From Pseudomonadota bacterium (GTDB lineage Bacteria > Pseudomonadota > Gammaproteobacteria > Steroidobacterales > Steroidobacteraceae), in contig JAEZFW010000022.1 of the NCBI GenBank assembly GCA_023417315.1, positions 1 to 28,279 of the forward strand: a stretch of DNA of 28,279 nucleotides. The letters run 5' to 3'. The translations under genes and the position numbers were made by a program. The notes beneath the pieces were generated by a model. It was not told the origin of the DNA. It did no database searches and saw only the letters and a list, made by a program, of their open reading frames with translations. Within the stretch, counting starts at the first letter, position 1. Each line of letters opens with the position of its first letter. This document shows positions 1 to 7,618 of the stretch, piece after piece.

Positions 1-181
1 CCAAAAATCGGGGGGCCCCCCCCGGGGGGGTTACGCCCCGCCACTGCGCGATGGCGGCGACGGGCGACCTGCTACGGGCGACGGCCAGAGAGGATCAGCA
101 GGGTGAGCTGCCTTCACCCTCAGCCAACCCACCTGGCGGACGCATAGAGATATTGTGTCCTACGCCCATTGGCTGTAGCCC
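1..181. other. Gene-free left edge with G/C homopolymer blocks
   Basis: No coding region is supported here. Positions 10-30 are three abutting homopolymer blocks (G6, C8, G7), giving a self-complementary GC run unlike anything else in the window. A 9-nt word ACGGGCGAC occurs twice, at 60-68 and 74-82. The rest is the upstream region of the ComB-like gene; I see no convincing promoter. The homopolymer blocks lie within 10-30 bases of the edge and could be a sequencing or assembly artefact. Confidence 0.5.
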
Positions 182-196
182 GTGACCCGCTCAGCG

Positions 197-889
197 ATGC
201 TCATCCACACCACCGACTTCGTCGAGGGTGCCCGCTCGGCTCGCGGCATCGTCGTGGTCATCGACGTCTTCCGCGCATTCTCTTTAGCGGCGTACGCCTT
301 TGCGCGTGGAGCGCGGCAGATCATCCCGATTGCCGATGTCGACGACGCCCGAGAGCTCAAGCGCGCAAACCCCGATTGGCTGCTGGTCGGCGAGCGTCAT
401 GCACGCCGTTTACCAGGTTTCGACAGCGGCAATTCGCCGACGGAGCTCGAAAGCTTCGATCTTGCGGACCGCACGCTCATCCACACCACCCACGCCGGCA
501 CACAGGGGCTGACGAGTGTCCCGCAAGAGAGCGAGGCGCTGACAGGTGCGCTCGTCAACGCTGGGGCCATCGTGCGCTATCTCCGTGCGCGCCAACCATC
601 GGAAGTGACGCTGGTGCGAATGGGGCATGAAGCGCGCGAACGCTGCGCGGAAGATGACCTATGTGCGGAGTTGCTGGCGGCGCGATTGAAAGGCGAGGCG
701 TTCGACACTGCGCCGATTCGCAAGGAGTTGTCCGGCGCGACGAGCGCTCAGAAGTTCTTCGATCCTGGCTGCGATTGGGCGCCCGCCCGCGACTTCGATC
801 TGTGCACGCAGGTCGACGTTTTCGACTTCATTCTTCAGTACGATCGAACGGCTGTCCCGCCAAGACTTAGACGTGTTGACGCTCTGTAG
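197..889 (+). CDS. 2-phosphosulfolactate phosphatase family protein (ComB-like)
   Basis: The protein has about 230 residues and resembles the ComB family, whose founding member hydrolyses 2-phosphosulfolactate in archaeal coenzyme M synthesis. Family-type motifs are visible: VIDVFRA (residues 21-27), GERHARRLPGFDSGNSPTE (65-83) and the TTHAGTQG loop (97-104). In bacteria outside coenzyme M or sulfolactate pathways the substrate is usually unknown, and no sulfonate gene lies nearby, so the reaction should not be assumed. I chose the ATG at 197; a GTG at 182 adds five residues (MTRSA) and neither start has a strong Shine-Dalgarno sequence. It is followed after 45 bases by a DUF486 gene on the same strand. 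A 16-bp exact in-frame repeat (199-214 and 475-490) encodes LIHTT twice. Confidence 0.8.
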   Translation: MLIHTTDFVEGARSARGIVVVIDVFRAFSLAAYAFARGARQIIPIADVDDARELKRANPDWLLVGERHARRLPGFDSGNSPTELESFDLADRTLIHTTHAGTQGLTSVPQESEALTGALVNAGAIVRYLRARQPSEVTLVRMGHEARERCAEDDLCAELLAARLKGEAFDTAPIRKELSGATSAQKFFDPGCDWAPARDFDLCTQVDVFDFILQYDRTAVPPRLRRVDAL

Positions 890-934
890 TCGCTAGCGCA
901 TCTTGATGTTCATCACTAGCCGCCAGGCGTTTTC

Positions 935-1279
935 ATGAGCTCGCCTATCCTGCGTACGATCGTTCTGTTGACGTTGTCTAACGTGTTCATGACGTTCGCT
1001 TGGTATGCGCATCTGAAGCATCTGAATCAGAAGCCCTGGATCGTCGCCGCACTCGTGAGTTGGGGCATTGCGCTGTTCGAATACCTGTTGCAGGTCCCGG
1101 CCAATCGAATTGGCTACACCGCCATGACGCTGCCGCAGCTGAAGATTCTGCAAGAGGTCATCACGCTGACCGTATTCGTTCCGTTCGTCATCCTGTACAT
1201 GCGTCAGCCGCTCAAGCTCGACTACCTGTGGGCAGCCTTGTGCATGCTCGGAGCCGTGTATTTCATCTTCAGGCGGTGA
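935..1279 (+). CDS. DUF486/DMT-family small membrane protein
   Basis: A 114-residue, very hydrophobic protein matching the DUF486 (DMT superfamily) type. Four membrane segments can be traced, roughly residues 8-26, 35-55, 70-88 and 94-112, separated by short charged loops. The central stretch around EYLLQVPANRIGY and the QLKILQEVITL segment are characteristic of the family. The drug/metabolite transporter fold suggests an inner-membrane half-size transporter, probably acting as a dimer, but no substrate is established for this group. It sits 45 bases after the ComB-like gene and 6 bases before the HIT gene, so co-transcription is plausible. Family call is firm; function is unknown. Confidence 0.85.
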   Translation: MSSPILRTIVLLTLSNVFMTFAWYAHLKHLNQKPWIVAALVSWGIALFEYLLQVPANRIGYTAMTLPQLKILQEVITLTVFVPFVILYMRQPLKLDYLWAALCMLGAVYFIFRR

Positions 1280-1285
1280 GGGCAT

Positions 1286-1726
1286 ATGCAAACCGCTATC
1301 CATCGCCTCGTGGAATCCTGTCGCACCGGAACGGATCCACGCGTCATCGCTCGACTCTCATCAGGATGGGCGATGATGGGGCAACAGCAGGTGCTGCGCG
1401 GCTACTGTTTGCTCGTGCCCGACCCGGTCGTCCCTCACCTGAACGCGCTCGAGGCGGAAGCTCGCAATCGATTCCTCGCTGACTTGGGTAAGTTGGGCGA
1501 AGCGGTGCTCCAGGCGACCCAAGCAGTGCGTATCAATTACGCAATCTTCGGGAATCTCGAACCTGCTTTGCACGCGCATGTCCACCCGCGCTATGCGGAC
1601 GAACCCGCGGACGTGCGAACCAGCAATCCGTGGGCATACGATTGGTCGCAAGCACCGATCTACGACGTCGAGGTGCACGGCCCATTGCGTTTGCGAATCG
1701 CAGCCTATCTAGGCGAAACGCGCTGA
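1286..1726 (+). CDS. HIT-superfamily hydrolase-like protein
   Basis: A 146-residue protein with the histidine-triad pattern near residues 96-100 (LHAHVHPRY, three histidines alternating with hydrophobic or small residues) and the upstream strand INYAIFGNLEPALH typical of HIT proteins such as Ap4A hydrolases and nucleotide phosphohydrolases. HIT proteins hydrolyse or transfer nucleotidyl groups from dinucleoside polyphosphates or nucleotide conjugates; the substrate here cannot be read from sequence. The ATG at 1286 has a good ribosome site (GTGAGGG) and begins 6 bases after the DUF486 stop, so the two are probably co-transcribed. A second dinucleoside polyphosphate enzyme, ApaH, is encoded at the other end of the window, but nothing links them directly. 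Confidence 0.75.
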   Translation: MQTAIHRLVESCRTGTDPRVIARLSSGWAMMGQQQVLRGYCLLVPDPVVPHLNALEAEARNRFLADLGKLGEAVLQATQAVRINYAIFGNLEPALHAHVHPRYADEPADVRTSNPWAYDWSQAPIYDVEVHGPLRLRIAAYLGETR

Positions 1727-1764
1727 TGCATTCGAGAGCTGTAACTTGCTTCTGATCGCCGTGT

Positions 1765-1792
1765 GTTTACAGGGGGCAGACGGCATGTAAAC
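1765..1792. promoter_or_regulatory. Inverted repeat GTTTACA-N14-TGTAAAC
   Basis: A perfect 7-bp inverted repeat (1765-1771 and 1786-1792) with half-site starts 21 bp apart, about two helical turns, in the 268-base gap before the TfoX-domain gene. The geometry suits a dimeric repressor or a hairpin. It is not the TyrR arrangement (TGTAAA-N6-TTTACA), because the half-sites point the other way and are further apart. No coding region is supported in 1727-1994. Confidence 0.35.
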
Positions 1793-1994
1793 TCCGGATT
1801 CGGGGAGATCTCGCCGAGCGAGCATCGGCGGGAATGAGTCCAGCCCGCGGCAGTGCAGGCCGAAGTCGACTTGCGATCGCAGGAAAGAAGCGGCACTCGC
1901 TGGCATCGAGCGCGAGTGTCTCGCGCATTCTCGAGATGCGTGAGTTGACGGAATATCAGTCGTCGAACCGAAAGGGAAGAAGAGAGTTGCTCGA

Positions 1995-2420
1995 ATGCGG
2001 GTGAAATCGAGCCTGGCAACTTACGTGACGGAGCATCTGGCGTTCCTGGGTCGCACTTCGAATCGTGCGATCTTCGGGGGCATCGGAATCTTCGTCGAAG
2101 AACGCTTGCTCGGCATCGTCATCAACGAGTGTCTTTATCTGCATACCGGCGACAGCAACATCGCTGACTATGCGTCCCGCGGAATGGAGCAGTTCAAGCC
2201 ATACCCGAACGCGTTCGATCTCACGACCGATCATCACCGCGTGCCGGCGGAGATCATCGAGGATCCCGCACAGCTGAAGGAATGGGGCCAACGCGCGCTC
2301 GTATCGGCGATCGAGGCGGCGAAGGCGAAGCAGCTCGCCGGGATCGAGCGCGCGCGCTCGCTCAAGCGAGCGAAAAAGGAAGCCGAGCAGAAGGCAAATC
2401 TGCAGAAGAAGAAGCGCTAG
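1995..2420 (+). CDS. TfoX/Sxy N-terminal-domain protein
   Basis: A 141-residue protein with the TfoX N-terminal fold: the stretch RAIFGGIGIFVEERLLGIVINECLYL (residues 24-49) is the typical signature, with a conserved glycine-rich turn followed by beta strands. The C-terminal 30 residues are a lysine/arginine/alanine-rich helix, probably a basic tail. Full-length Sxy/TfoX proteins control competence with CRP, but stand-alone N-terminal-domain proteins like this are short and mostly uncharacterised, so a competence role is only a possibility. The ATG at 1995 follows a purine-rich GGGAAGAAGAGAG stretch. It ends 13 bases from the stop of the convergent YyaL gene. Confidence 0.75.
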   Translation: MRVKSSLATYVTEHLAFLGRTSNRAIFGGIGIFVEERLLGIVINECLYLHTGDSNIADYASRGMEQFKPYPNAFDLTTDHHRVPAEIIEDPAQLKEWGQRALVSAIEAAKAKQLAGIERARSLKRAKKEAEQKANLQKKKR

Positions 2421-2433
2421 AGCCGGAACTTAC

Positions 2434-4542
2434 CTAGCGCCGCGGCGCGCTGTCATCGACCAGTCCGCTCGTCAGGGAAGCCAATGCGGCCAGCGAGCGC
2501 ACGGGGGCCGAGCACGTCATTCCTCGGCACACATAACCGACGGTCGATTCCTGGGGCCGCTTGTCCGCGATGGCAGCAGGCAACTCTTCTGCGACCGTCG
2601 GCACGGCAAACACGAACCGTTTGGGCGCGTAGATTCTGTCGAGCGCTGATTTCCAGCCCGCAAGCTCGGTCGATTCGCCTCGCACGATCACGATCTGCGG
2701 CGGATCCAGATGTTCTTCGAGCGCCACCAGCATCGAAGTGTGCGCATGAGGATGCTCGCGAATCGACAGCCATCCCGCGCGCAAGGCACGCGCTGCCGCA
2801 TCCAGATAACGCGTCTCGCCGAGCAGGAGCCCTAGCCGCGTGAGCGCCTGCGCCGCGATTGCGTTACCGGAAGGCAGTGCTTCGTCTGCAAATGCCTTGG
2901 GTCGAAAGAGCAGACGCTCGTGATCGTTTGCGGTGAAGAAAAAGCCGCCTGCATTCGAATCCTCGAAGTGCTCGATGAGTGCGTCGGCGATCAGCACCGC
3001 TGCGTGCAAGTCCTTCGTCCGCCATTGCGTCTGCAGCCCTTCTAACAATGCATCCAGCAAGAACGCGTGATCGTCCAAGTACGCTGGGAAGCGAGCTCGA
3101 CCGTCCTTGTAGGTCGCAAGCAAGCGCCCGTCGCGGAGGAGATGCTCGCGAATGAAATCGAGGGCTCGGAATGCAGATGTGGAGAAATCCTGCCGCTCGA
3201 GCACACGCCCGGCGACCAGCATTGCGGCGATCGCAAGCGCGTTCCAGGAGGTGAGGACCTTTTCGTCGCGTCCAGGACGTACGCGCCGATCGCGCGCCAG
3301 ACGCAGCGCCTCTCGAGCGGTTGCGAGGTGCGCCTCGACAACTGTGGGCTCTAGGTTCAACTGCGAGGCGATCTCTTCCACCGACCGATGCACGTGCAGG
3401 TGCCACTTGCCCTCGAAATTCGCTGGCTGATCGAGACCGAAGCGCCTGATGACCGATTCGTAGGCAGCAGGTTCGAGGATCGTTCGAAGTTCCTCTTGGT
3501 CCCAGACGTAGTACTTCCCTTCGTGCCCTTCCGAGTCGGCATCGATGCTGGAGTAGTAGCCGCCCGCTTCGGATTGCATCTCGCGCATCAACCATTCGGC
3601 TGTGTGAATCGCGGCGGTTCGGAACAGAGCTTCGCCTGTCGCGATTGCGGCGTTGGCATACACGCGCAGGAGCTGACCGTTGTCGTACAGCATCTTCTCG
3701 AAATGCGGGATCATCCAGAACTCATCGACCGAGTAGCGGGCAAACCCGCCGCCAACTTGATCGAAGAGACCGCCTTCAGCCATACGATTGAGCGTCAGAG
3801 TGGCCATATAAAGCGAGTGCAGGTCCGGCGCATCCGAGGCAGCGCTCGCGCGCCAGCGCCGCAGCAGCCAGCCGACGTTCGTGGGATGCGGAAACTTCGG
3901 TGCCCGACCAAAACCGCCGTGCGTAGCATCGAATGTTTGCGCAAGCCGTGCCCGCGCGTCCGTGAGCGGTTCGAGTGTGAGCGGCTCTTCGCTCGCGATC
4001 GCTGGCGGAGTCAAATGCTGAAGTGCCTCATCGAGCACCGTGCCCTGCTGCGCAATGTCGTCGCGACGCGAGTGATAGAACGCGCTCACGCGCTGCAGTA
4101 GGTCGCCGAAAGCAGGCATCCCGAACCGAGGAGTGCTCGGGAAGTAGGTGCCTCCGAAGAATGGGCGTAGATCGTGCGGCGAGAGGAACATCGTGAGCGG
4201 CCAACCGCCGCCCCTTTGAGTGAGCAGCTGATGTGCGAGCTGATAGATTTTGTCGAGATCCGGCCGCTCCTCACGATCGACTTTGACGTTCACGAAGAGC
4301 TCGTTCATGACGGCGGCGGTCGCTTCGTCCTCGAATGACTCGTGCGCCATCACGTGACACCAGTGGCAGGCCGAGTATCCAATCGAGAGCAGGATCGGCT
4401 TGTCTTCTCTCTTTGCACGCTCGATCGCTTCCTCCGTCCAGGGATACCACTCGACCGGGTTGTGCGCGTGCTGCAGGAGATAAGGGCTCGTCTCCCGCGC
4501 CAGATGGTTGCGAGCTTGCTCGCGTGCGGGATCGTGCGTCAT
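2434..4542 (-). CDS. YyaL/SSP411-family thioredoxin domain-containing protein
   Basis: A 702-residue protein of the YyaL (spermatogenesis-associated protein 20-like) family. The N-terminal thioredoxin-like domain starts with LARETSPYLLQHAHNPVEW (residues 14-32) and carries a CxxC pair in GYSACHWCHVM (C59, C62). The remainder is an alpha/alpha-barrel like region related to glycosyl hydrolases and epimerases, with stretches such as GGGWPLTMFLSP, GRAPKFPHP and HFEKMLYDNGQL. Biochemical role is poorly known; a redox or carbohydrate-linked function is proposed for the family. I chose the ATG at 4542 because the sequence there matches the family N-terminus and has an upstream GGAG; the frame stays open to 4830, but that would overlap the divergent rlmI gene. 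It is convergent with the TfoX-domain gene. Confidence 0.9.
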   Translation of the reverse strand: MTHDPAREQARNHLARETSPYLLQHAHNPVEWYPWTEEAIERAKREDKPILLSIGYSACHWCHVMAHESFEDEATAAVMNELFVNVKVDREERPDLDKIYQLAHQLLTQRGGGWPLTMFLSPHDLRPFFGGTYFPSTPRFGMPAFGDLLQRVSAFYHSRRDDIAQQGTVLDEALQHLTPPAIASEEPLTLEPLTDARARLAQTFDATHGGFGRAPKFPHPTNVGWLLRRWRASAASDAPDLHSLYMATLTLNRMAEGGLFDQVGGGFARYSVDEFWMIPHFEKMLYDNGQLLRVYANAAIATGEALFRTAAIHTAEWLMREMQSEAGGYYSSIDADSEGHEGKYYVWDQEELRTILEPAAYESVIRRFGLDQPANFEGKWHLHVHRSVEEIASQLNLEPTVVEAHLATAREALRLARDRRVRPGRDEKVLTSWNALAIAAMLVAGRVLERQDFSTSAFRALDFIREHLLRDGRLLATYKDGRARFPAYLDDHAFLLDALLEGLQTQWRTKDLHAAVLIADALIEHFEDSNAGGFFFTANDHERLLFRPKAFADEALPSGNAIAAQALTRLGLLLGETRYLDAAARALRAGWLSIREHPHAHTSMLVALEEHLDPPQIVIVRGESTELAGWKSALDRIYAPKRFVFAVPTVAEELPAAIADKRPQESTVGYVCRGMTCSAPVRSLAALASLTSGLVDDSAPRR

Positions 4543-4633
4543 GGATGGGAGCTCCAGAAAGTCCAGGGAAGGGGCCTGAGCCGCTGATCGAGTGCCGCCG
4601 ATACGACTCTCTGCAGGAGCGGAAGGGTTTACG

Positions 4634-4639
4634 TAGAAT
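4634..4639 (+). promoter_or_regulatory. Possible -10 box (TAGAAT) for rlmI
   Basis: TAGAAT differs from the sigma-70 -10 consensus at one base and lies 15 bases before the rlmI ATG, within the 112-base divergent region shared with the YyaL gene. The -35 region is weak (CTGCAG at 4611-4616 at 17-bp spacing). The short leader it implies makes this tentative. Confidence 0.35.
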
Positions 4640-4654
4640 GCCGCGACTATAGCC

Positions 4655-5863
4655 ATGAACGCGACACCCGACACTTCGCACTTGCCCGAGCTGCGCCTCA
4701 AGCGTGGTGAAGATCGCCGTATATCCGCGGGGCACCTGTGGGTATTTTCAAACGAGGTGGCCACGGAGCGAACGCCGCTGCAGGCATTCGAGCCGGGGGC
4801 GCATGTACGCGTCGTGTCGGATCGGGACAAGTTTCTAGGCTACGCCTACGTCAATCCGCACTCGCTCATTTGTGCGCGCATTTTGAGCCGCGATCCCGAC
4901 CATCCGCCGAGCAAATCGCTGCTCGTGCACCGTTTGCAGGTGGCTCATTCGCTGCGCCGGGCCCTGTACGGCACGCCGTACTATCGCTGCGTCTTCGGGG
5001 AGTCCGATGCGCTGCCGGGGCTCGTGCTGGATCGGTACGGGGACATCGTGGTCGGTCAGATCGCAACGGCGGGAATGGAAGCGATGCGCGTCGATATCGA
5101 ACGTGCGATCGAGAAGGTTCTGGCTCCGAAGGCACTTGTTTGGAAGAACGATTCGGGCGCCCGCGACCTAGAGGGCTTGCCACACTATACGGAGGTTGCG
5201 TTCGGAGAGGTTCCGCAATTCGTCACGATCGAGGAGGGCGGCGTCAGGTTCCAAGTGCCCTTGAGCGGTGGGCAAAAGACGGGATGGTTCTTCGATCAGG
5301 CGGCGAACCGTTTAGCGCTACGTAAGTACGTGGGCGGTGCACGTGTGCTCGATGTGTTCAGCTATCTAGGCGCCTGGGGATTAGGGGCGCTGCATGCAGG
5401 CGCAACCGAGGTGACGTGCATCGACTCATCCGCGAGCGCGTTGAGCGCACTCGAGGCAAGCGCGGCAGCGAACGATCTCAGGCCGAGCACGATCCGTGGC
5501 GATGCCTTCGATGTGCTCGAATCGCTGCATGCGGAACGCCGTCGCTTCGATGTCGTCGTGATCGATCCGCCAGCGTTCATCAAACGTAAGAAGGATGTGC
5601 CAAAAGGGGAGGCGGCTTACAAGCGGCTGAATCAGCTTGCCATGCAGCTCCTGGAGCGCGACGGCATCCTCGTGTCGTGTTCGTGCTCATATCACCTGAG
5701 CTCCGATTCCTTGATCGAAGCCGTGCAACGGGCGGCACGACATTTGAATCGTTTTGCGCAGATCGTCGAGGTGGGTGGTCAGGCACCGGACCATCCGATT
5801 CATCCGGCTATCCCCGAAACGAGATATCTGAAAGCAGTCTTCGTCCGAGCTGTCGCGGGATGA
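4655..5863 (+). CDS. rlmI: 23S rRNA (cytosine(1962)-C(5))-methyltransferase RlmI-like
   Basis: A 402-residue class I SAM-dependent methyltransferase with the RlmI domain order: an N-terminal PUA-like RNA-binding domain (about residues 11-85, starting LRLKRGEDRRISAGHLWVF), a central domain, and a C-terminal Rossmann methyltransferase domain. Motifs include GGQKTGWFFDQ (205-215), VLDVFSYLGAWG (231-242, SAM-binding), VIDPPAF (302-308) and SCSCSYHL (341-348), where one cysteine would be the catalytic m5C nucleophile. RlmI methylates C1962 of 23S rRNA; related proteins with the same domains exist, so the exact nucleotide is inferred. The length matches E. coli RlmI (about 396). It is divergent from the YyaL gene and 37 bases upstream of lgt. 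Confidence 0.88.
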   Translation: MNATPDTSHLPELRLKRGEDRRISAGHLWVFSNEVATERTPLQAFEPGAHVRVVSDRDKFLGYAYVNPHSLICARILSRDPDHPPSKSLLVHRLQVAHSLRRALYGTPYYRCVFGESDALPGLVLDRYGDIVVGQIATAGMEAMRVDIERAIEKVLAPKALVWKNDSGARDLEGLPHYTEVAFGEVPQFVTIEEGGVRFQVPLSGGQKTGWFFDQAANRLALRKYVGGARVLDVFSYLGAWGLGALHAGATEVTCIDSSASALSALEASAAANDLRPSTIRGDAFDVLESLHAERRRFDVVVIDPPAFIKRKKDVPKGEAAYKRLNQLAMQLLERDGILVSCSCSYHLSSDSLIEAVQRAARHLNRFAQIVEVGGQAPDHPIHPAIPETRYLKAVFVRAVAG

Positions 5864-5900
5864 CGGCGTCGGTCCATTTCCTTGATAACATGCGCGCCGC

Positions 5901-6767
5901 ATGCTGACCTACCCATCGATCGATCCTGTCATCGTCTCACTCGGCCCGCTTGCCATTCACTGGTACGGCCTGATGTACGTCATCGGCTTTGCCGCGGCTT
6001 GGCTGCTGGCGCGGCGCCGCGCGAGCGCGCCCGAGTCCACCTGGAAGCCTGTGGATGTCGATGATCTGATTTTTTTCGCGGCGATTGGTGTGATTGCCGG
6101 CGGGCGCATCGGCTGGCTCTTGTTCTACGGTGCCGAGCAAGTCATCGACAATCCGATCACGATCATCCAGATATGGAAGGGGGGGATGTCGTTCCATGGC
6201 GGGCTGCTCGGAGTGATCGTGGCGGTTGCGCTGTTTGCGCATCGGCGTCAGCGCCGCATCGCGGACGTACTCGACTTCTTAGCGCCATTACCCGGAATCG
6301 GCATCTTGGCTGGCCGCGTTGGCAACTTCATCAACGGCGAGCTGTGGGGCAAACCCACGGATCAGCCGTGGGGCTTCGTGCTCGATCCGACCCTGCTGCA
6401 CCCGACACAAGCCGAAGAGGCGCGGATATTGTGTCAGCGCTTCGAGGTCGATCCGTGCGTGATACAGGTCCATGCATCGCAGCTCTATCAAGGCTTGCTC
6501 GAAGGGCTGCTCGTCTTCATCATCCTTTGGATCTTCACGTCCAAGCCGCGCCCACGTCTTGCCCCAGCGGGTTTGTTCCTCGTCGGCTACGGCGTGTGCC
6601 GATTCTTGGTCGAGTTCGTTCGCGTGCCGGATTTGAATCGCGGCTACATCTTGTTCGATTGGGTCACGATGGGTCAGATCTTGTCCCTGCCAATGATCCT
6701 CATCGGCATCGCGCTGCTCGTGATCGCGTACAGGCGACAAGTGCCGAGCGGCAACTACCACCCATGA
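5901..6767 (+). CDS. lgt: Prolipoprotein diacylglyceryl transferase Lgt
   Basis: This 288-residue integral inner-membrane enzyme transfers diacylglyceryl from phosphatidylglycerol to the lipobox cysteine of prolipoproteins, the first step of lipoprotein maturation. Seven hydrophobic segments are visible. Key motifs are intact: IHWYGLMYV (19-27), GGMSFHGGLLG (94-104, with H99 equivalent to E. coli H103), GRVGNFINGELWG (138-150, with R139 and E147), and HASQLYQ. A short insertion with two cysteines lies before HASQLYQ (around residues 174-190), which is longer than in E. coli. The stop overlaps the thyA start in an ATGA (6764-6767), so translation of the two is probably coupled, a gene pair conserved in many gammaproteobacteria. 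Confidence 0.96.
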   Translation: MLTYPSIDPVIVSLGPLAIHWYGLMYVIGFAAAWLLARRRASAPESTWKPVDVDDLIFFAAIGVIAGGRIGWLLFYGAEQVIDNPITIIQIWKGGMSFHGGLLGVIVAVALFAHRRQRRIADVLDFLAPLPGIGILAGRVGNFINGELWGKPTDQPWGFVLDPTLLHPTQAEEARILCQRFEVDPCVIQVHASQLYQGLLEGLLVFIILWIFTSKPRPRLAPAGLFLVGYGVCRFLVEFVRVPDLNRGYILFDWVTMGQILSLPMILIGIALLVIAYRRQVPSGNYHP

Positions 6768-7558
6768 ACCAGTATCTCGATCTGCTCCGTCACATTCGTG
6801 AGCATGGTGTGCAGAAGACCGACCGCACCGGGACGGGGACGCTGTCCGTCTTCGGTCACCAGATGCGCTTCGATCTTGCGCGAGGATTTCCGCTGGTCAC
6901 GACGAAGAAGCTGCATCTGCGCTCGATCGTCTACGAGTTGCTATGGTTCCTACGCGGCGAGACCAACATCAAGTACCTCCGCGATCACGGCGTATCGATT
7001 TGGGACGAATGGGCGGATGAGAACGGGGAGCTGGGTCCCGTCTACGGCCGCCAGTGGCGTTCGTGGCCCACACCTGATGGCAAATCGATCGATCAAATCA
7101 GCCGTACGATCGACCTGATTCGACGCAATCCGGATTCCAGACGGATCGTGGTCTGCGCCTGGAACGTCGGCGAGCTCGAACTGATGGCGCTTACACCGTG
7201 TCATGCACTCTTCCAGTTCTGGGCTGCCGAGGGGCGATTGTCGTGTCAGCTGTATCAACGCAGCGCCGACGTATTCCTCGGTGTGCCGTTCAACATCGCC
7301 TCGTATGCGCTGCTCACGCACATGTTCGCGCAGCAATGCGATCTCGAACCTGGTGAGTTCATCTGGACCGGCGGTGACTGTCATCTGTACTCGAACCACC
7401 TGAAGCAGGCGGACGAACAATTGTCGAGAGCTCCCTATCCGCTGCCTCGTCTCGAGATCGCACGTCGACCGCCGTCGATTTTCGAGTACGAGTTCGACGA
7501 TTTCCGCATCCTCGACTATCAATCGCATCCTCACATCAAGGCGCCCGTCGCCGTTTGA
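6764..7558 (+). CDS. thyA: Thymidylate synthase ThyA
   Basis: This 264-residue cytosolic enzyme converts dUMP and methylene-tetrahydrofolate to dTMP and dihydrofolate. The length is identical to E. coli ThyA. Visible motifs: DRTGTGT (20-26), the phosphate-binding GVSIWDEWAD region, GPVYGRQWR (91-99), the catalytic cysteine C146 in LTPCHALFQF, and QRSADVFLGVPFNIASYA followed by GDCHLYSNH. The true start is the ATG at 6764, which overlaps the lgt stop; the frame is open further upstream but that part is antisense-like filler over lgt. folA, which regenerates tetrahydrofolate from the product, lies 650 bases downstream beyond a SET-domain gene. Confidence 0.97.
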   Translation: MNQYLDLLRHIREHGVQKTDRTGTGTLSVFGHQMRFDLARGFPLVTTKKLHLRSIVYELLWFLRGETNIKYLRDHGVSIWDEWADENGELGPVYGRQWRSWPTPDGKSIDQISRTIDLIRRNPDSRRIVVCAWNVGELELMALTPCHALFQFWAAEGRLSCQLYQRSADVFLGVPFNIASYALLTHMFAQQCDLEPGEFIWTGGDCHLYSNHLKQADEQLSRAPYPLPRLEIARRPPSIFEYEFDDFRILDYQSHPHIKAPVAV

Positions 7559-7572
7559 TACTGACATCCGCT

Positions 7573-7591
7573 CGCTCGGCGCGTCCGAGCG
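7573..7591 (+). other. Hairpin between thyA and the SET gene
   Basis: A perfect 7-bp stem (CGCTCGG 7573-7579 with CCGAGCG 7585-7591) and a 5-nt loop, 15 bases after the thyA stop. It lacks a following T-run (the sequence continues GCTCAACTTGAC), so it is not a classic Rho-independent terminator; it could stabilise the thyA transcript or reduce read-through into the SET gene. Confidence 0.4.
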
Positions 7592-7618
7592 GCTCAACTT
7601 GACGATCTTCACAGGCCC

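Noticed and set aside
1765..1792. TyrR box
   Set aside because: TyrR sites are TGTAAA-N6-TTTACA; here the half-sites face outward in the opposite order with a 14-base spacer.
3388..4101. 237-residue open frame on the forward strand
   Set aside because: It is antisense to the well-supported YyaL-family gene, has arginine-rich composition typical of a shadow frame and no family motif.
6173..6763. Forward frame extending thyA upstream over lgt
   Set aside because: The upstream part reads as low-complexity Arg/Ser/Ala sequence in a different frame from lgt; ThyA has its full normal length from the ATG at 6764.
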